The notes below the pieces were generated by a model. The model searched no databases. It saw only the letters and a list, made by a program, of their open reading frames with translations, and was not told the origin of the DNA. This document shows, in pieces, positions 8,735-17,878 of a DNA stretch of 64,000 bases; position 1 is the first letter of the stretch; each line of letters opens with the position of its first letter. The stretch comes from Bacteroidales bacterium. Its GTDB lineage: Bacteria > Bacteroidota > Bacteroidia > Bacteroidales > P3. Both the position numbers and the translations under genes were made by a program. Location: positions 32,455-96,454 of the forward strand of contig JAGCUU010000032.1 of assembly GCA_017962665.1 (NCBI GenBank), read 5' to 3'.

Positions 8735-9700
8735 TTATGTGATTATTGAACTGACTATTAATATCCAGAATAGTGTTTCACTGATCCAAGGACGTTTTCT
8801 GTCTTGGGAGAGGAAGAGATTGGCAAGGAATGCAAAAGGGATAGCGGCAAACTGCGTGTTAATGGTGAATATTTGGTAATAGAAGAGCATGACACTTGCT
8901 GCAACAAGGGGTAGTATAACGACGCCGCTGTTTATACGTTGTTGTATGGTTTTGTCGTTGAGTGATGAGAGTAAGTTTAGCAGTGCAGCCATAAGCATTA
9001 ATATGAATATTATGTTTGTGGCAATTTCTAATCCGTTGTCATAGCTTGTGACAACATTGAGGTTTGTGATATCATATTGCAGCAGTATGAAGTAGTAATC
9101 GAATTTATCAGAAAGAAAAGCATACGAAAAAAGAATGATTGACGGTGCTATCAATCCTAAAATTGAAACAATGAAAGCGCGCCAGTTGTATAACTTATAA
9201 ATGACAAAAACCCCAAATAGTGGCACTATATACGTTAATGATGGCATGTGGCACATGCCAGCCATGGCAACAAGAAATGAGGCATTGAAGTTTTTCTCAA
9301 TATCCAACGACGAGCTACCCTCAGACAAAAGTTGGTTACATGCTGCAATAATGAAAATATTGGAAAAAAGAGTAGGGGTAATTGTCAGATTTTCGCTGCT
9401 CCAACTCATTGCAACCAGATACATCAGTGTTGGAAGCAGACTTCCGACTTTTGACATTTTGTGGTTAAACAGCATTAAGTTTATCCAGGCACCTTCTATG
9501 AGGACTATCAAGAGAGCTATGGCACTCGCCAATCTGGGTAATGGTGAAAGAAGTCCGAAAATTATTTCGTAAATAGGAGAAAAATGCTCTTCATAAACAG
9601 GTGTTATCGGTGCAATAAAAGCCCTGACCCACAGCGCAATGGCAGCGAGTATTATGACAAGAATCTGTCCGATTGTATTGTTTTTGAAGAGCTTCAACAT
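8735..9700 (-). CDS. DUF6427-type polytopic membrane protein
   Basis: A 321-residue integral membrane protein with about nine hydrophobic segments and short loops, starting MLKLFKNNTIGQILVIILAA. The N-terminal pattern (LFKNN..., then IAPITPVYEEHFSP) matches the Bacteroidota family DUF6427. No catalytic residues are recognised. Family members are often found near cell-envelope or T9SS genes; here it starts 1 nt after a T9SS-secreted subtilisin gene and ends 2 nt before rnhB. Function is unknown. A role in transport or envelope assembly is conceivable but unsupported by sequence. Confidence 0.72.
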   Translation of the reverse strand: MLKLFKNNTIGQILVIILAAIALWVRAFIAPITPVYEEHFSPIYEIIFGLLSPLPRLASAIALLIVLIEGAWINLMLFNHKMSKVGSLLPTLMYLVAMSWSSENLTITPTLFSNIFIIAACNQLLSEGSSSLDIEKNFNASFLVAMAGMCHMPSLTYIVPLFGVFVIYKLYNWRAFIVSILGLIAPSIILFSYAFLSDKFDYYFILLQYDITNLNVVTSYDNGLEIATNIIFILMLMAALLNLLSSLNDKTIQQRINSGVVILPLVAASVMLFYYQIFTINTQFAAIPFAFLANLFLSQDRKRPWISETLFWILIVSSIIT

Positions 9701-9701
9701 G

Positions 9702-11885
9702 TTAGTTCTTGACTACTTTTGCTGTACGTATTCCAGTTATGTCGTGTACACGAAGGAAGTAAACACCTCTCGGAAGTGTTGAAATGTCAATGGTGGCTTG
9801 GCCACTGACAGTCTGTTGCAGTATTTTGCGTCCGTCTGACGAGAAGAGTTCCATCTGCTCGGGTTTATTGCTGCCGGTGAGAACAGTGACATTGTCACGG
9901 GTGGGATTGGGGAACGCCACAAGACGTGGTGTAATATTGGATGCCTCTTCAACACTTAACAGATCGTAGGCGGCATTAACGGCATGGAGGGCATCAACCT
10001 TACCATGTCCCCATCGTACACTCACGCTGTCGTTGGCATGTAACAGACCTGTTTGCATATCGTTACGTGCTGTTGAGAAGAGAATCTCGCGGATACGGTC
10101 AACACTGAGATTGGGGTTGGCTTGAAGCATCAGCGCCACCACACCGGCAACAGCAGGTGACGACATCGAAGTGCCGCTCATTGAACCCCATGTGTAGTTG
10201 CGACCATTGGACATCGCAGAATATACTGCGGGGTAGTTGCCGACGTTCTGCCAAGAAGAGATGGATGAAACCACAGACAGTCCAGGAGCCGATATTTCAG
10301 GTTTTGCCCTTCCGTCAAGAGTGGGACCATAACTTGAGAATGATGTTATTCCGCCAATATGCTGGCCATAGTCGGATGAGTGTGCTGCAACGGTAATTGT
10401 TTTGTTAGAACATCCAGGTTCACCGATACCATAATATTTGTCCCCTTTGACGCATTTTAATGTGCTGTTGTTTTCAAAGTTACATCCAGTATTTCCTGCA
10501 TGATTCTGCACGTTACCCACATTCCAGATATTTACAACGGTCTCAGTGTCGGCAACACATTTCATTATCAATTTATAACCGCTGTTTCTACTAACATTAA
10601 GTAGTGCATGGGGGCGTCCGTCAAGAGGATTGGCACTTTCTGTCATCACGTCAAAGCGTATGGTGTCGTTGTCGGCGACCACAAACGATTCGAGATAATC
10701 GATGTCGTCGTCCGTGCTGAAAAGTGGGGAATCGAAAATCATGGAAATGTCAGTGTTTTTCGCCAGGCTGAAACCAACTTTGAATCCTTTGGGTTGCTGT
10801 CCTTCTTCGGCAGGTTCTCCCCAATAGATGAGAGCCTGGCCTATGCCGCCGCTAAGGTATGTGGCAATGGATCTAAGAGTGTCGTTGTTGCCGAAATAGT
10901 GCTGAATATGATAGTTGCAATCTCCATTGTTGCCGCCACTGGTAACAAATACTATGCCCGAATCGGAATAAGCGTCTATGGCTTGGCTTACATATGAGGT
11001 ACCGTCGAGCGTGCTGAATGTATACATGCCCCAGCTACCGTTAATGACCAGACGTTTGCCTTCATCTTGGGCCACTCTTTTCATCCATGCCACCTGGTCG
11101 AGCCATGAGGCCTCGTCAAGATACCACGAACCCAACAGAAATTGAGCTTTGGGTGCTTGTCCTATTACATGACCGTCGTTGGTGCCATTGCCTCCACAGA
11201 TGCCAGCTACATGGGTTCCATGTGTGCCATAGTTGTATAAGCCGGATGTGTCGCCTTTTGCAGTCTTGAGTTCATCATAGGTGGTATATTCGGTGCCGTA
11301 GTCGAAACCGTCTGGAGCAGGTCCCGAGAGTTTGAATTGATCCCAGGCACGCAGGATGCGTGGATTGCTTTTCTTGTTAAGGTTGGGATGGGTGTAGTCA
11401 AACCCCCAGTCTGTTATGCCGATAATAACCCCTTCACCGTTGAAAGGCATAGGCACACCCAAACCAGCCTGGACGCTGTCGGTACGTGTATCTTCGCGAG
11501 TCTTGTCCATCATTGGAGCAACGCGATGTGCAACGCTGAACGATATGATACCTTTGCATTTTTCAAGACATTGTAACTTGTCTACAGGTGCACGCATTGA
11601 GACTATGGAAGCAACTCTCGAAGTGACTTTTATACCATCCGATTCCAACTTGGAAGCATCAAACGTATTGTCGACTTTGGCTACTACACCGATGAATGGT
11701 TGGCCTTTGATGTAACGTATCGGATAGCGGTCCACCAGTTGTTTCGGCATTTTTTCCACGCTTTTCGATGAGTTATAGCATTTTATCAATGCTCGTGTTT
11801 CAACGGAACTTTTGTTTTGTGCCGAAATGTTTGAGGTTACAAAACCGACGACAATGAGTAATACGGCATATTTTAGCTTTGTCAT
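9702..11885 (-). CDS. T9SS-secreted subtilisin-like (S8) serine protease
   Basis: A 727-residue secreted protease. An N-terminal signal peptide (about residues 1-22, ending NISAQ) is followed by a propeptide-like segment and an S8 domain with the full triad: Asp in IGITDWGFDYTHP, His in GTHGTHVAGICGG, Ser in SMSGTSMSSPAVAG. A long insert separates His and Ser. The last 75 residues form a type A T9SS sorting domain (FPNPTRDNVTVL, then LFSSDGRKILQQ and GVYFLRVH), so it should cross the outer membrane and be anchored or released by the type IX system. Its substrate is unknown; nutritional proteolysis is the usual role. Confidence 0.92.
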   Translation of the reverse strand: MTKLKYAVLLIVVGFVTSNISAQNKSSVETRALIKCYNSSKSVEKMPKQLVDRYPIRYIKGQPFIGVVAKVDNTFDASKLESDGIKVTSRVASIVSMRAPVDKLQCLEKCKGIISFSVAHRVAPMMDKTREDTRTDSVQAGLGVPMPFNGEGVIIGITDWGFDYTHPNLNKKSNPRILRAWDQFKLSGPAPDGFDYGTEYTTYDELKTAKGDTSGLYNYGTHGTHVAGICGGNGTNDGHVIGQAPKAQFLLGSWYLDEASWLDQVAWMKRVAQDEGKRLVINGSWGMYTFSTLDGTSYVSQAIDAYSDSGIVFVTSGGNNGDCNYHIQHYFGNNDTLRSIATYLSGGIGQALIYWGEPAEEGQQPKGFKVGFSLAKNTDISMIFDSPLFSTDDDIDYLESFVVADNDTIRFDVMTESANPLDGRPHALLNVSRNSGYKLIMKCVADTETVVNIWNVGNVQNHAGNTGCNFENNSTLKCVKGDKYYGIGEPGCSNKTITVAAHSSDYGQHIGGITSFSSYGPTLDGRAKPEISAPGLSVVSSISSWQNVGNYPAVYSAMSNGRNYTWGSMSGTSMSSPAVAGVVALMLQANPNLSVDRIREILFSTARNDMQTGLLHANDSVSVRWGHGKVDALHAVNAAYDLLSVEEASNITPRLVAFPNPTRDNVTVLTGSNKPEQMELFSSDGRKILQQTVSGQATIDISTLPRGVYFLRVHDITGIRTAKVVKN

Positions 11886-11911
11886 GGGATTATTTGTGTG
11901 TTTTATATGAG

Positions 11912-13096
11912 TTATACAAGTTTTTCGACAAGTGCTGGTACAGCGGCCAGGTCACTCTCTTCCGGATTCCACAAAGAGCGGATGTTTTCGTCTATGACTT
12001 CGAAGCCGGCATCGCGCAGACGTTCCTGCAATATCTTAACCGATTCACCGCTCCATCCGTAACATCCGAAAGCAGCCGCACGTTTGTTCTTGAATTTAAG
12101 CTGTTTTGCAAATTCAAGCCAACCAGCAACACTTGAAAGTATGCTGTTGCTTACAGTGGGAGAACCTAAAGCGATGGCTTTCGATTTGAAAACTTCTGTC
12201 ATAATCTCGTTTTTGTCGGCTTTGGAGATGCTGAAAACCTTAACTACTGTGTCAGGGCTTTGTTTGTGAATTTCCTCGGCTATGCGGTGGGCAATTTTGG
12301 TAGTGCCCTCCCACATGGTATCGTATATTACTGTGATTTGATTCTCTTGGTAGGCATTGGCCCATTCGGCGTATTTTTTTACTATTTGTAGTGGATTGTC
12401 ACGCCAAATGGCACCGTGTGAAGGAGCAATGATATCAAACTGCAGGTTCATACCTTCAATCTCGACAAGTTTTTTTGCAACAAGTGGTGAGAATGGATTG
12501 AGAATATTGGTATAGTATTTTATTGCCTCTTTGTATAGCAGGCATTGGTTGGCTTTGTCGTTGAAAAGTTCCTCGACTGCAAAATGCTGGCCAAATGCAT
12601 CGTTGCTGAAAAGAATGTTGTCGCCAGTCATGTAGGTGGCCATAGAGTCTGGCCAATGAAGCATCTTCATCTCGACGAAGACTAATTTCTTGCCATTTCC
12701 AATCTCTAAAGTGTCACCAGTTTTCACCACGTTGAAATTCCATCCACGTTTGCCGTATTGTCCTTCAATGCTCTTCACTGCTTGTGCGGTGCAGTAAATA
12801 GGTGTTTCGGGAATTTCAGCCATAAGAGCTGTTAGTGCACCGGAGTGGTCGCATTCGCCGTGGTTGGCAATGATGTAGTCTATTTTCTTTAGGTCAATTT
12901 CTTTCTTTAGGTTCTCGACGAAATCAAATCTGTGAGGGGTCCACACTGTATCAATAAGAACAGTCTTTTCCTCCTCGACAAGGTATGCGTTTTGGCTTGA
13001 GCCATTAAGAATGGAATAGTCGTCGCCATGGAAAGTCTCAAGTTCCCAATCGATATAACCGACCCAGCTCACATTGTTTTTTACTTGTTTTCTCAT
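11912..13096 (-). CDS. FprA-family A-type flavoprotein (flavodiiron oxygen/NO reductase)
   Basis: A 394-residue two-domain enzyme. The N-terminal metallo-beta-lactamase-like domain holds the diiron site ligands in ANHGECDHSGA and in later His/Asp residues; the C-terminal flavodoxin domain starts near VIYDTMWEGTTKIA, whose loop would bind FMN. Such enzymes reduce O2 to water or NO to N2O and protect anaerobes. The open frame extends upstream into the YfhO gene, but ATG 13096 (MRKQVKNNVSWVGYIDWE) fits the family start and removes that overlap. No rubredoxin domain is fused, so an external electron donor is needed. Confidence 0.9.
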   Translation of the reverse strand: MRKQVKNNVSWVGYIDWELETFHGDDYSILNGSSQNAYLVEEEKTVLIDTVWTPHRFDFVENLKKEIDLKKIDYIIANHGECDHSGALTALMAEIPETPIYCTAQAVKSIEGQYGKRGWNFNVVKTGDTLEIGNGKKLVFVEMKMLHWPDSMATYMTGDNILFSNDAFGQHFAVEELFNDKANQCLLYKEAIKYYTNILNPFSPLVAKKLVEIEGMNLQFDIIAPSHGAIWRDNPLQIVKKYAEWANAYQENQITVIYDTMWEGTTKIAHRIAEEIHKQSPDTVVKVFSISKADKNEIMTEVFKSKAIALGSPTVSNSILSSVAGWLEFAKQLKFKNKRAAAFGCYGWSGESVKILQERLRDAGFEVIDENIRSLWNPEESDLAAVPALVEKLV

Positions 13097-13124
13097 TGGA
13101 TAGCTATTAAGGTTATTATTTTGA

Positions 13125-15740
13125 TTATGCTTTTGGATTGCTGTTCCCCCTTTTCCTGTAGACAAGGAAGAGGGCTCCTGCCATTGCGGCAATCATGACA
13201 AGGGAGATGATAAGCGTGATGGTATCGAGGCGGTGCAATGTCGGGGCCTCGTTGACAAACTCTATGGTATGGTCGCCAGCAGGAACGACAATGGCACGAA
13301 GCACGTAGTCTGCACGAATGTATTTGGCAGGTTCGCCGTCGATGTAGGCACGCCAGTCCGGTTCGTAGTATATTTCGGAAAACACAGCAAGTCTTGGCTG
13401 ATTGGTGTGTGACTTGTATGTTAGATGGTCTGGCGTCTGTGGGTAGGTGTGGACAACGGTTATGGTCTCGCTGCTGTCGCGTGGTGATTGTTTTGCGTCG
13501 ACATTGAACTTTGATTTGTCAACAATTGCAGTGCAATAGGGGTCGAAGTCGTTCAGTGCTAATATTTCTTCGTTGGGGTTCTCGACATATTTTATCTGTT
13601 CCACCAGCCAGCAACAGCCAAGAGCCGTCGTTCTGCGGACTGGCCTGGGTTGATTCTGCAAGTTGAGCATCATGTACCGTGCGTTGAGCATGTCAAGTAC
13701 AGGATAAGGCTCGCTGACAGACAGCAGGGGCTGTTGGTCCATATAGCCATGCATTCCAATCTGACAATTGTTGACATAGTCATAGAGCTTCTTGCTTCCC
13801 AAATAGAAATCAATCAGGTCTTGGTAGCGGCGTAGTTTTGCGGCACTATATCCACCGATTTCATTATGGAAAGCACTGGGACGGGAGTCATTGAAGGTGT
13901 TGACTGTAAGGTCATATACTCTATAGTCCTTGTCGCCGTTTGTTGCGGCAGTCTGGTCAAGTAGTTGCTCTGTCGGTGTGCGGTAGAGGGAGACGCGTTC
14001 AGGCGAGGAGTAATTGTTTTCGTTCAGGTAACGATTGTCGACACCCCATAGATCAATTGCCACAAGAATGGTCAGTATAGCAATTACTATGCCGGATTTT
14101 TTGATTTTGGCGTTTACGAACAGCAACAATGTTACCATCGCCAGGGCTATAAAGATTATTGAACGAATAGAGTCGCGTACAAATAGGCTGCAACGCTCAT
14201 TGTAAAGCATATCTTGGAAGACGGGCCACTGATTGCCGAGTTGGGCTTTGTATTGTTCGTCCACTATACCTTCGAACGAGAGTTTCGATTTTGCAACAAT
14301 GATTCCAATCAGTAGTATGCCACCAACGATGCCGCTTGCCCAATATAATGCGCGGACAAGTCTCTTGCGAGCATCGTAGTCATCGACTTTATCTTTTTTG
14401 TCCTCTTTGTTTTTCAGTGTATCAATTATGGTTTTTAGTGTAAGAGTTGCCATAATGGTCATGGTGACGTTGGCGAGGACGAGGCTCATCGACGGGGTGC
14501 GAAACTTGTTGTAGAGTGGGAGGTTGTTGAAGAGGAATTCGTTGAGTGGCAAGAAATGACGTCCCCATGACATCACGATTGCTATTAATGTGGCAATGAC
14601 AATCCACCACAGCTCCGGTCCGCGAACCACGAAGCATCCGAGTACGAATAGGAAGATAATTATGGCACCAAAATAGACAGGTCCTGAAGTAAATGGTTGA
14701 TCGCCCCAATAGAGCGGAGCCTGTTTGTATCCAGTGCGTCGTGCCCATTCGCTGTCGTCGGCAACACTTTCTCCCGAGCTGCCTCCCATGGCTCCGGGCA
14801 CAAGAATAGTGTATGTCTCACCTACACCATAACTCCAGCTGAAAGCATAGTTTATGTCAAGGCCTCCGCTCTGTGTGGCTCCGGAGTTGGTCTCGTTGTT
14901 CATTCCAAGATCCTGTGGTGTAACCGTAATCTCGCTGCCTCCACGCATGGTAACCTTTGCGTACTCCTGGTTTACGGTAAGATGGCGGTAATTGCCCCCG
15001 ACCGCAAAGAGACATCCAACAAGTAGAATGCCTACAATAGCAAGCATTTGCTTGAACCATTTGTCCTTGATGGCATAGACCAGATATATAAGGCCTATCA
15101 ATATACCGCCAATCATGGTGTAGAAAGTGATCTGTATATGGTTGAAGGTTATCTGCAGACCCAGAGAGAGGGTGAAGATTATTGTTCCCCAGATAAGAGG
15201 TTTCCATTTTATTTTTTTATTGTCCACAGATCGCAAAGACAAAACCATTCCGGCAAGAACAGGGGCAATCATAGCCATCGCCCAAGCCTTTGTGATGTGA
15301 CCGGCCTCGATGATGATGATGTTATAACTTCCAAGTCCGAAAGAGACAGCTCCAAGCAGGGCAAGCCACGGATTACATCCAAAGGCTATCATGGCTACAT
15401 AGAAACCTATAAGGTAGAGCCATAGCACGCCAATATTGCGCTCAACGCCGAGAGGACGCATAATCAGGATGGACTTAAGAGGAGTGAATACCGACTTCTG
15501 AGGTTCCACGGCAGTCTGGTAGCCGGGCATTCCGCTGAACATTGATGGGTTCCAGTTTGGAACTGTTCCTGTCGAGTCAGCGACAGTCTTTTGTTGGTGT
15601 GACATTGCTTCGGCTTTCTGCATATCGCCCTGTACGACTACTTCGCCACTAAGTACAGGAGAGAAATAGATACATGCCACAATCAGCATGATGACAATGG
15701 CAAGGATGTGGATAAGGCTTTTTTTCAATTTATTGTTCAT
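13125..15740 (-). CDS. YfhO-family multi-spanning membrane protein
   Basis: An 871-residue inner-membrane protein with an N-terminal TM helix, a periplasmic stretch beginning with GEVVVQGDMQKAEAM, roughly a dozen TM helices in the first 550 residues, a large extracytoplasmic C-terminal domain containing LYRTPTEQLLD and YEPDWRAYIDGEPA, and a final TM helix. This is the YfhO (GT-C-like) architecture; in Firmicutes YfhO glycosylates lipoteichoic acid. In Bacteroidales the role is not defined but it probably transfers sugars from a lipid carrier. Its start overlaps the end of the 7TM-HD gene by 11 nt, so the two are translationally coupled. Confidence 0.85.
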   Translation of the reverse strand: MNNKLKKSLIHILAIVIMLIVACIYFSPVLSGEVVVQGDMQKAEAMSHQQKTVADSTGTVPNWNPSMFSGMPGYQTAVEPQKSVFTPLKSILIMRPLGVERNIGVLWLYLIGFYVAMIAFGCNPWLALLGAVSFGLGSYNIIIIEAGHITKAWAMAMIAPVLAGMVLSLRSVDNKKIKWKPLIWGTIIFTLSLGLQITFNHIQITFYTMIGGILIGLIYLVYAIKDKWFKQMLAIVGILLVGCLFAVGGNYRHLTVNQEYAKVTMRGGSEITVTPQDLGMNNETNSGATQSGGLDINYAFSWSYGVGETYTILVPGAMGGSSGESVADDSEWARRTGYKQAPLYWGDQPFTSGPVYFGAIIIFLFVLGCFVVRGPELWWIVIATLIAIVMSWGRHFLPLNEFLFNNLPLYNKFRTPSMSLVLANVTMTIMATLTLKTIIDTLKNKEDKKDKVDDYDARKRLVRALYWASGIVGGILLIGIIVAKSKLSFEGIVDEQYKAQLGNQWPVFQDMLYNERCSLFVRDSIRSIIFIALAMVTLLLFVNAKIKKSGIVIAILTILVAIDLWGVDNRYLNENNYSSPERVSLYRTPTEQLLDQTAATNGDKDYRVYDLTVNTFNDSRPSAFHNEIGGYSAAKLRRYQDLIDFYLGSKKLYDYVNNCQIGMHGYMDQQPLLSVSEPYPVLDMLNARYMMLNLQNQPRPVRRTTALGCCWLVEQIKYVENPNEEILALNDFDPYCTAIVDKSKFNVDAKQSPRDSSETITVVHTYPQTPDHLTYKSHTNQPRLAVFSEIYYEPDWRAYIDGEPAKYIRADYVLRAIVVPAGDHTIEFVNEAPTLHRLDTITLIISLVMIAAMAGALFLVYRKRGNSNPKA

Positions 15741-17781
15741 TTTCTTCGTTTTTCATTGGGTAAGCAATACGGACATGGTATATGCTCATTATTTTTTCTT
15801 TAAGTCTTGTGCGTATCTGTGTGATGTCTTGGAGGGTAAGTGGACAGTTGTTAAGTTGGTTCATCGCTGTTTTTTCGTCTATGATTTTGTCAACCATCTT
15901 GTCGATACTCTCTTTGTCATGATTTTTAAGGCTCTTGCATGCGGCTTCCACAGAGTCGACAAGCATGACCACAGCAGTCTCGCGGCTGAATGGGGTTGGA
16001 CCCGCATAGCGGTAGTCCGAGATATTGATTTCCCCGTCGGGGTGGTGTAGCTTAGCCTGTGCATAGAAATAACCTGTCACTGTAGTGCCGTGGTGGGTGC
16101 GAATGAAATCTGTCACCTCGGTTGGCAGACGGTATTTCTTTGCCAAAGCAATTCCGTCACGAACATGTTGCGTGATGATGTGGGCACTTTCTTCATAGTC
16201 CAGATTATCGTGAGGGTTGAAGCCGTTATTTTGGTTTTCTGTGAAGTAGAGGGGAGCTTGTATTTTCCCAATGTCATGGTAGAGGGCACCCACTTTGGCA
16301 AGCAGTGCATTACCCCCAATTTCATTGATAAGATCCTCGGAAATGTTTGCAACCTGTATTGAATGTTGGAATGTTCCTGGAGCTTTCTGCGACAGTTCGC
16401 GCAGAGCGGGGGTGTTTGTGCTTGAAATTTCCATTAATGTCAGGTTGGTAGTCATGCCGAACATGCGCTCGAAGATGAAAATCATCGGGTAGGAGAGGAG
16501 CGTAAGCATTGCGTTGATGAAGAATATCAGGAAACGTTCAGGCTCTATGCTTGCAAATCTGGTGTCGGTACTCAGCACACCGGCAATGTATATCAGTGAA
16601 TATGTCGAGAAAATGACAAGAGCTACAGCAAAGAAACTGCTGCGTTTTTCAAAATTGCGCACAGTAATGATGCTCATCATACCGGAAACCAACTGATAGA
16701 AAATGAATTCGTAACTATTGGGTACCATGTTGCCAATTATGATGACCGCCACGATATGGATGTAAAGTGCAACACGCATGTCGAAAAAGATACGCATCAG
16801 TATCGGTACCATACATACTGGAGCTATCAATACAAAATCAGCATTACTGCGTACGATTAGAGCCACTACAGCGGAAATGAAAATCACAATAAAGAAGGCA
16901 AATGTTACCTTCTTCAGGTCGTCAAGCATCGAGTGACGGATGTTTTTCAAGAAGATGTAAAGTGCTACAAAAGCAATAATACATAACAACGCCTGACCGA
17001 TGTAGTGCATCACTATGTTGTATTCTGTCATCTTCTCTTTCGACTCCATCTCTGCCAACGATTCTATGGCCTGTGCGGTTTCCTCATCCACACGCTGTCC
17101 TTTGGCGATGATAAGTTCTCCCTGCTGAATCATACGAGACGAATAGCTGACCTGCGAAAGGCGTGTCTCGAGTTCTAAATGAGTGCGTTCTGCATCGAAA
17201 ACAAGCGATGGTAAAAGTATGGAATCTTTCAGAAGTGTGTATAGTTTTGCGGCTTCATCGGGATCGTTGACAGACTGTGACACTAACCTATCCACGTCGT
17301 CAGGCCTTCTTACTTCATTTGCGGATGCTTCACGGCCTACATTACCTGAAAGAATCAGTATGTGCCCGTTTCCACTATGCTTTTCCTCATCCCATTCATC
17401 GTTGTTGCAATATCCCTCGCCTCCATAAACGACACCAATAATTTGCCTGGCTAACGAAAGTTGTCGTTGTGGCAGTTTCATGGCGACCAATCTTTCCGTA
17501 GACTTACCTTTGGCGCTACTGTCTACTTTGTAGTATTTTATGGATTCGCTCTTAATCCTTGAAATCTCCTCTGCAGTCTCAGCATTTGTCTTTAGTACTG
17601 TAAAGTCATACGGAGCATAGAGGTCATCACTTCTCCAAAAGGATCCTACGGAATAGTCGTATTGTACTCGAGCAAAGTTATTGGGGAACATTATCAATAT
17701 GAGCACTACTGTGAACGCCATAATCCCCAACAGGTATAATATACGCAAATGCGATACGACGTATGATATGAATTTTCTCAT
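15730..17781 (-). CDS. 7TM receptor with intracellular HD phosphohydrolase (PgpH-like)
   Basis: A 683-residue protein: an N-terminal TM helix (near LLGIMAFTVVLILI), an extracytoplasmic 7TMR-HDED sensor region of about 220 residues, seven TM helices, and a C-terminal HD domain with the metal-binding GALYHDIGKIQ and later His/Asp (IITQHVRDG, RTHHGT). This is the architecture of PgpH, which hydrolyses c-di-AMP, so a c-di-AMP phosphodiesterase is the likely function. ATG 17781 (MRKFISYVV) is chosen because it directly precedes the signal anchor; upstream frame extension to 17844 crosses the promoter. Confidence 0.88.
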   Translation of the reverse strand: MRKFISYVVSHLRILYLLGIMAFTVVLILIMFPNNFARVQYDYSVGSFWRSDDLYAPYDFTVLKTNAETAEEISRIKSESIKYYKVDSSAKGKSTERLVAMKLPQRQLSLARQIIGVVYGGEGYCNNDEWDEEKHSGNGHILILSGNVGREASANEVRRPDDVDRLVSQSVNDPDEAAKLYTLLKDSILLPSLVFDAERTHLELETRLSQVSYSSRMIQQGELIIAKGQRVDEETAQAIESLAEMESKEKMTEYNIVMHYIGQALLCIIAFVALYIFLKNIRHSMLDDLKKVTFAFFIVIFISAVVALIVRSNADFVLIAPVCMVPILMRIFFDMRVALYIHIVAVIIIGNMVPNSYEFIFYQLVSGMMSIITVRNFEKRSSFFAVALVIFSTYSLIYIAGVLSTDTRFASIEPERFLIFFINAMLTLLSYPMIFIFERMFGMTTNLTLMEISSTNTPALRELSQKAPGTFQHSIQVANISEDLINEIGGNALLAKVGALYHDIGKIQAPLYFTENQNNGFNPHDNLDYEESAHIITQHVRDGIALAKKYRLPTEVTDFIRTHHGTTVTGYFYAQAKLHHPDGEINISDYRYAGPTPFSRETAVVMLVDSVEAACKSLKNHDKESIDKMVDKIIDEKTAMNQLNNCPLTLQDITQIRTRLKEKIMSIYHVRIAYPMKNEENEQ

Positions 17782-17811
17782 CTGAAATATATGATTACAC
17801 AAAAGAATCTG

Positions 17812-17868
17812 CAAAAATACAAAAAAAAGTTCGATTTCTGACACAATAAAAAAAGTTTATTATTTTTG
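17812..17868. promoter_or_regulatory. divergent promoter pair (7TM-HD gene / ClC gene)
   Basis: On the minus strand 17812-17819 reads TATTTTTG, a -7 box placed 31 bases before the 7TM-HD ATG at 17781. On the plus strand 17861-17868 reads TATTTTTG, just before the ClC ATG at 17879. Both match the Bacteroidota TAnnTTTG consensus. The plus-strand leader would be very short. The -33 elements are not distinct by eye. Confidence 0.6.
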
Positions 17869-17878
17869 CTTTTTGGAT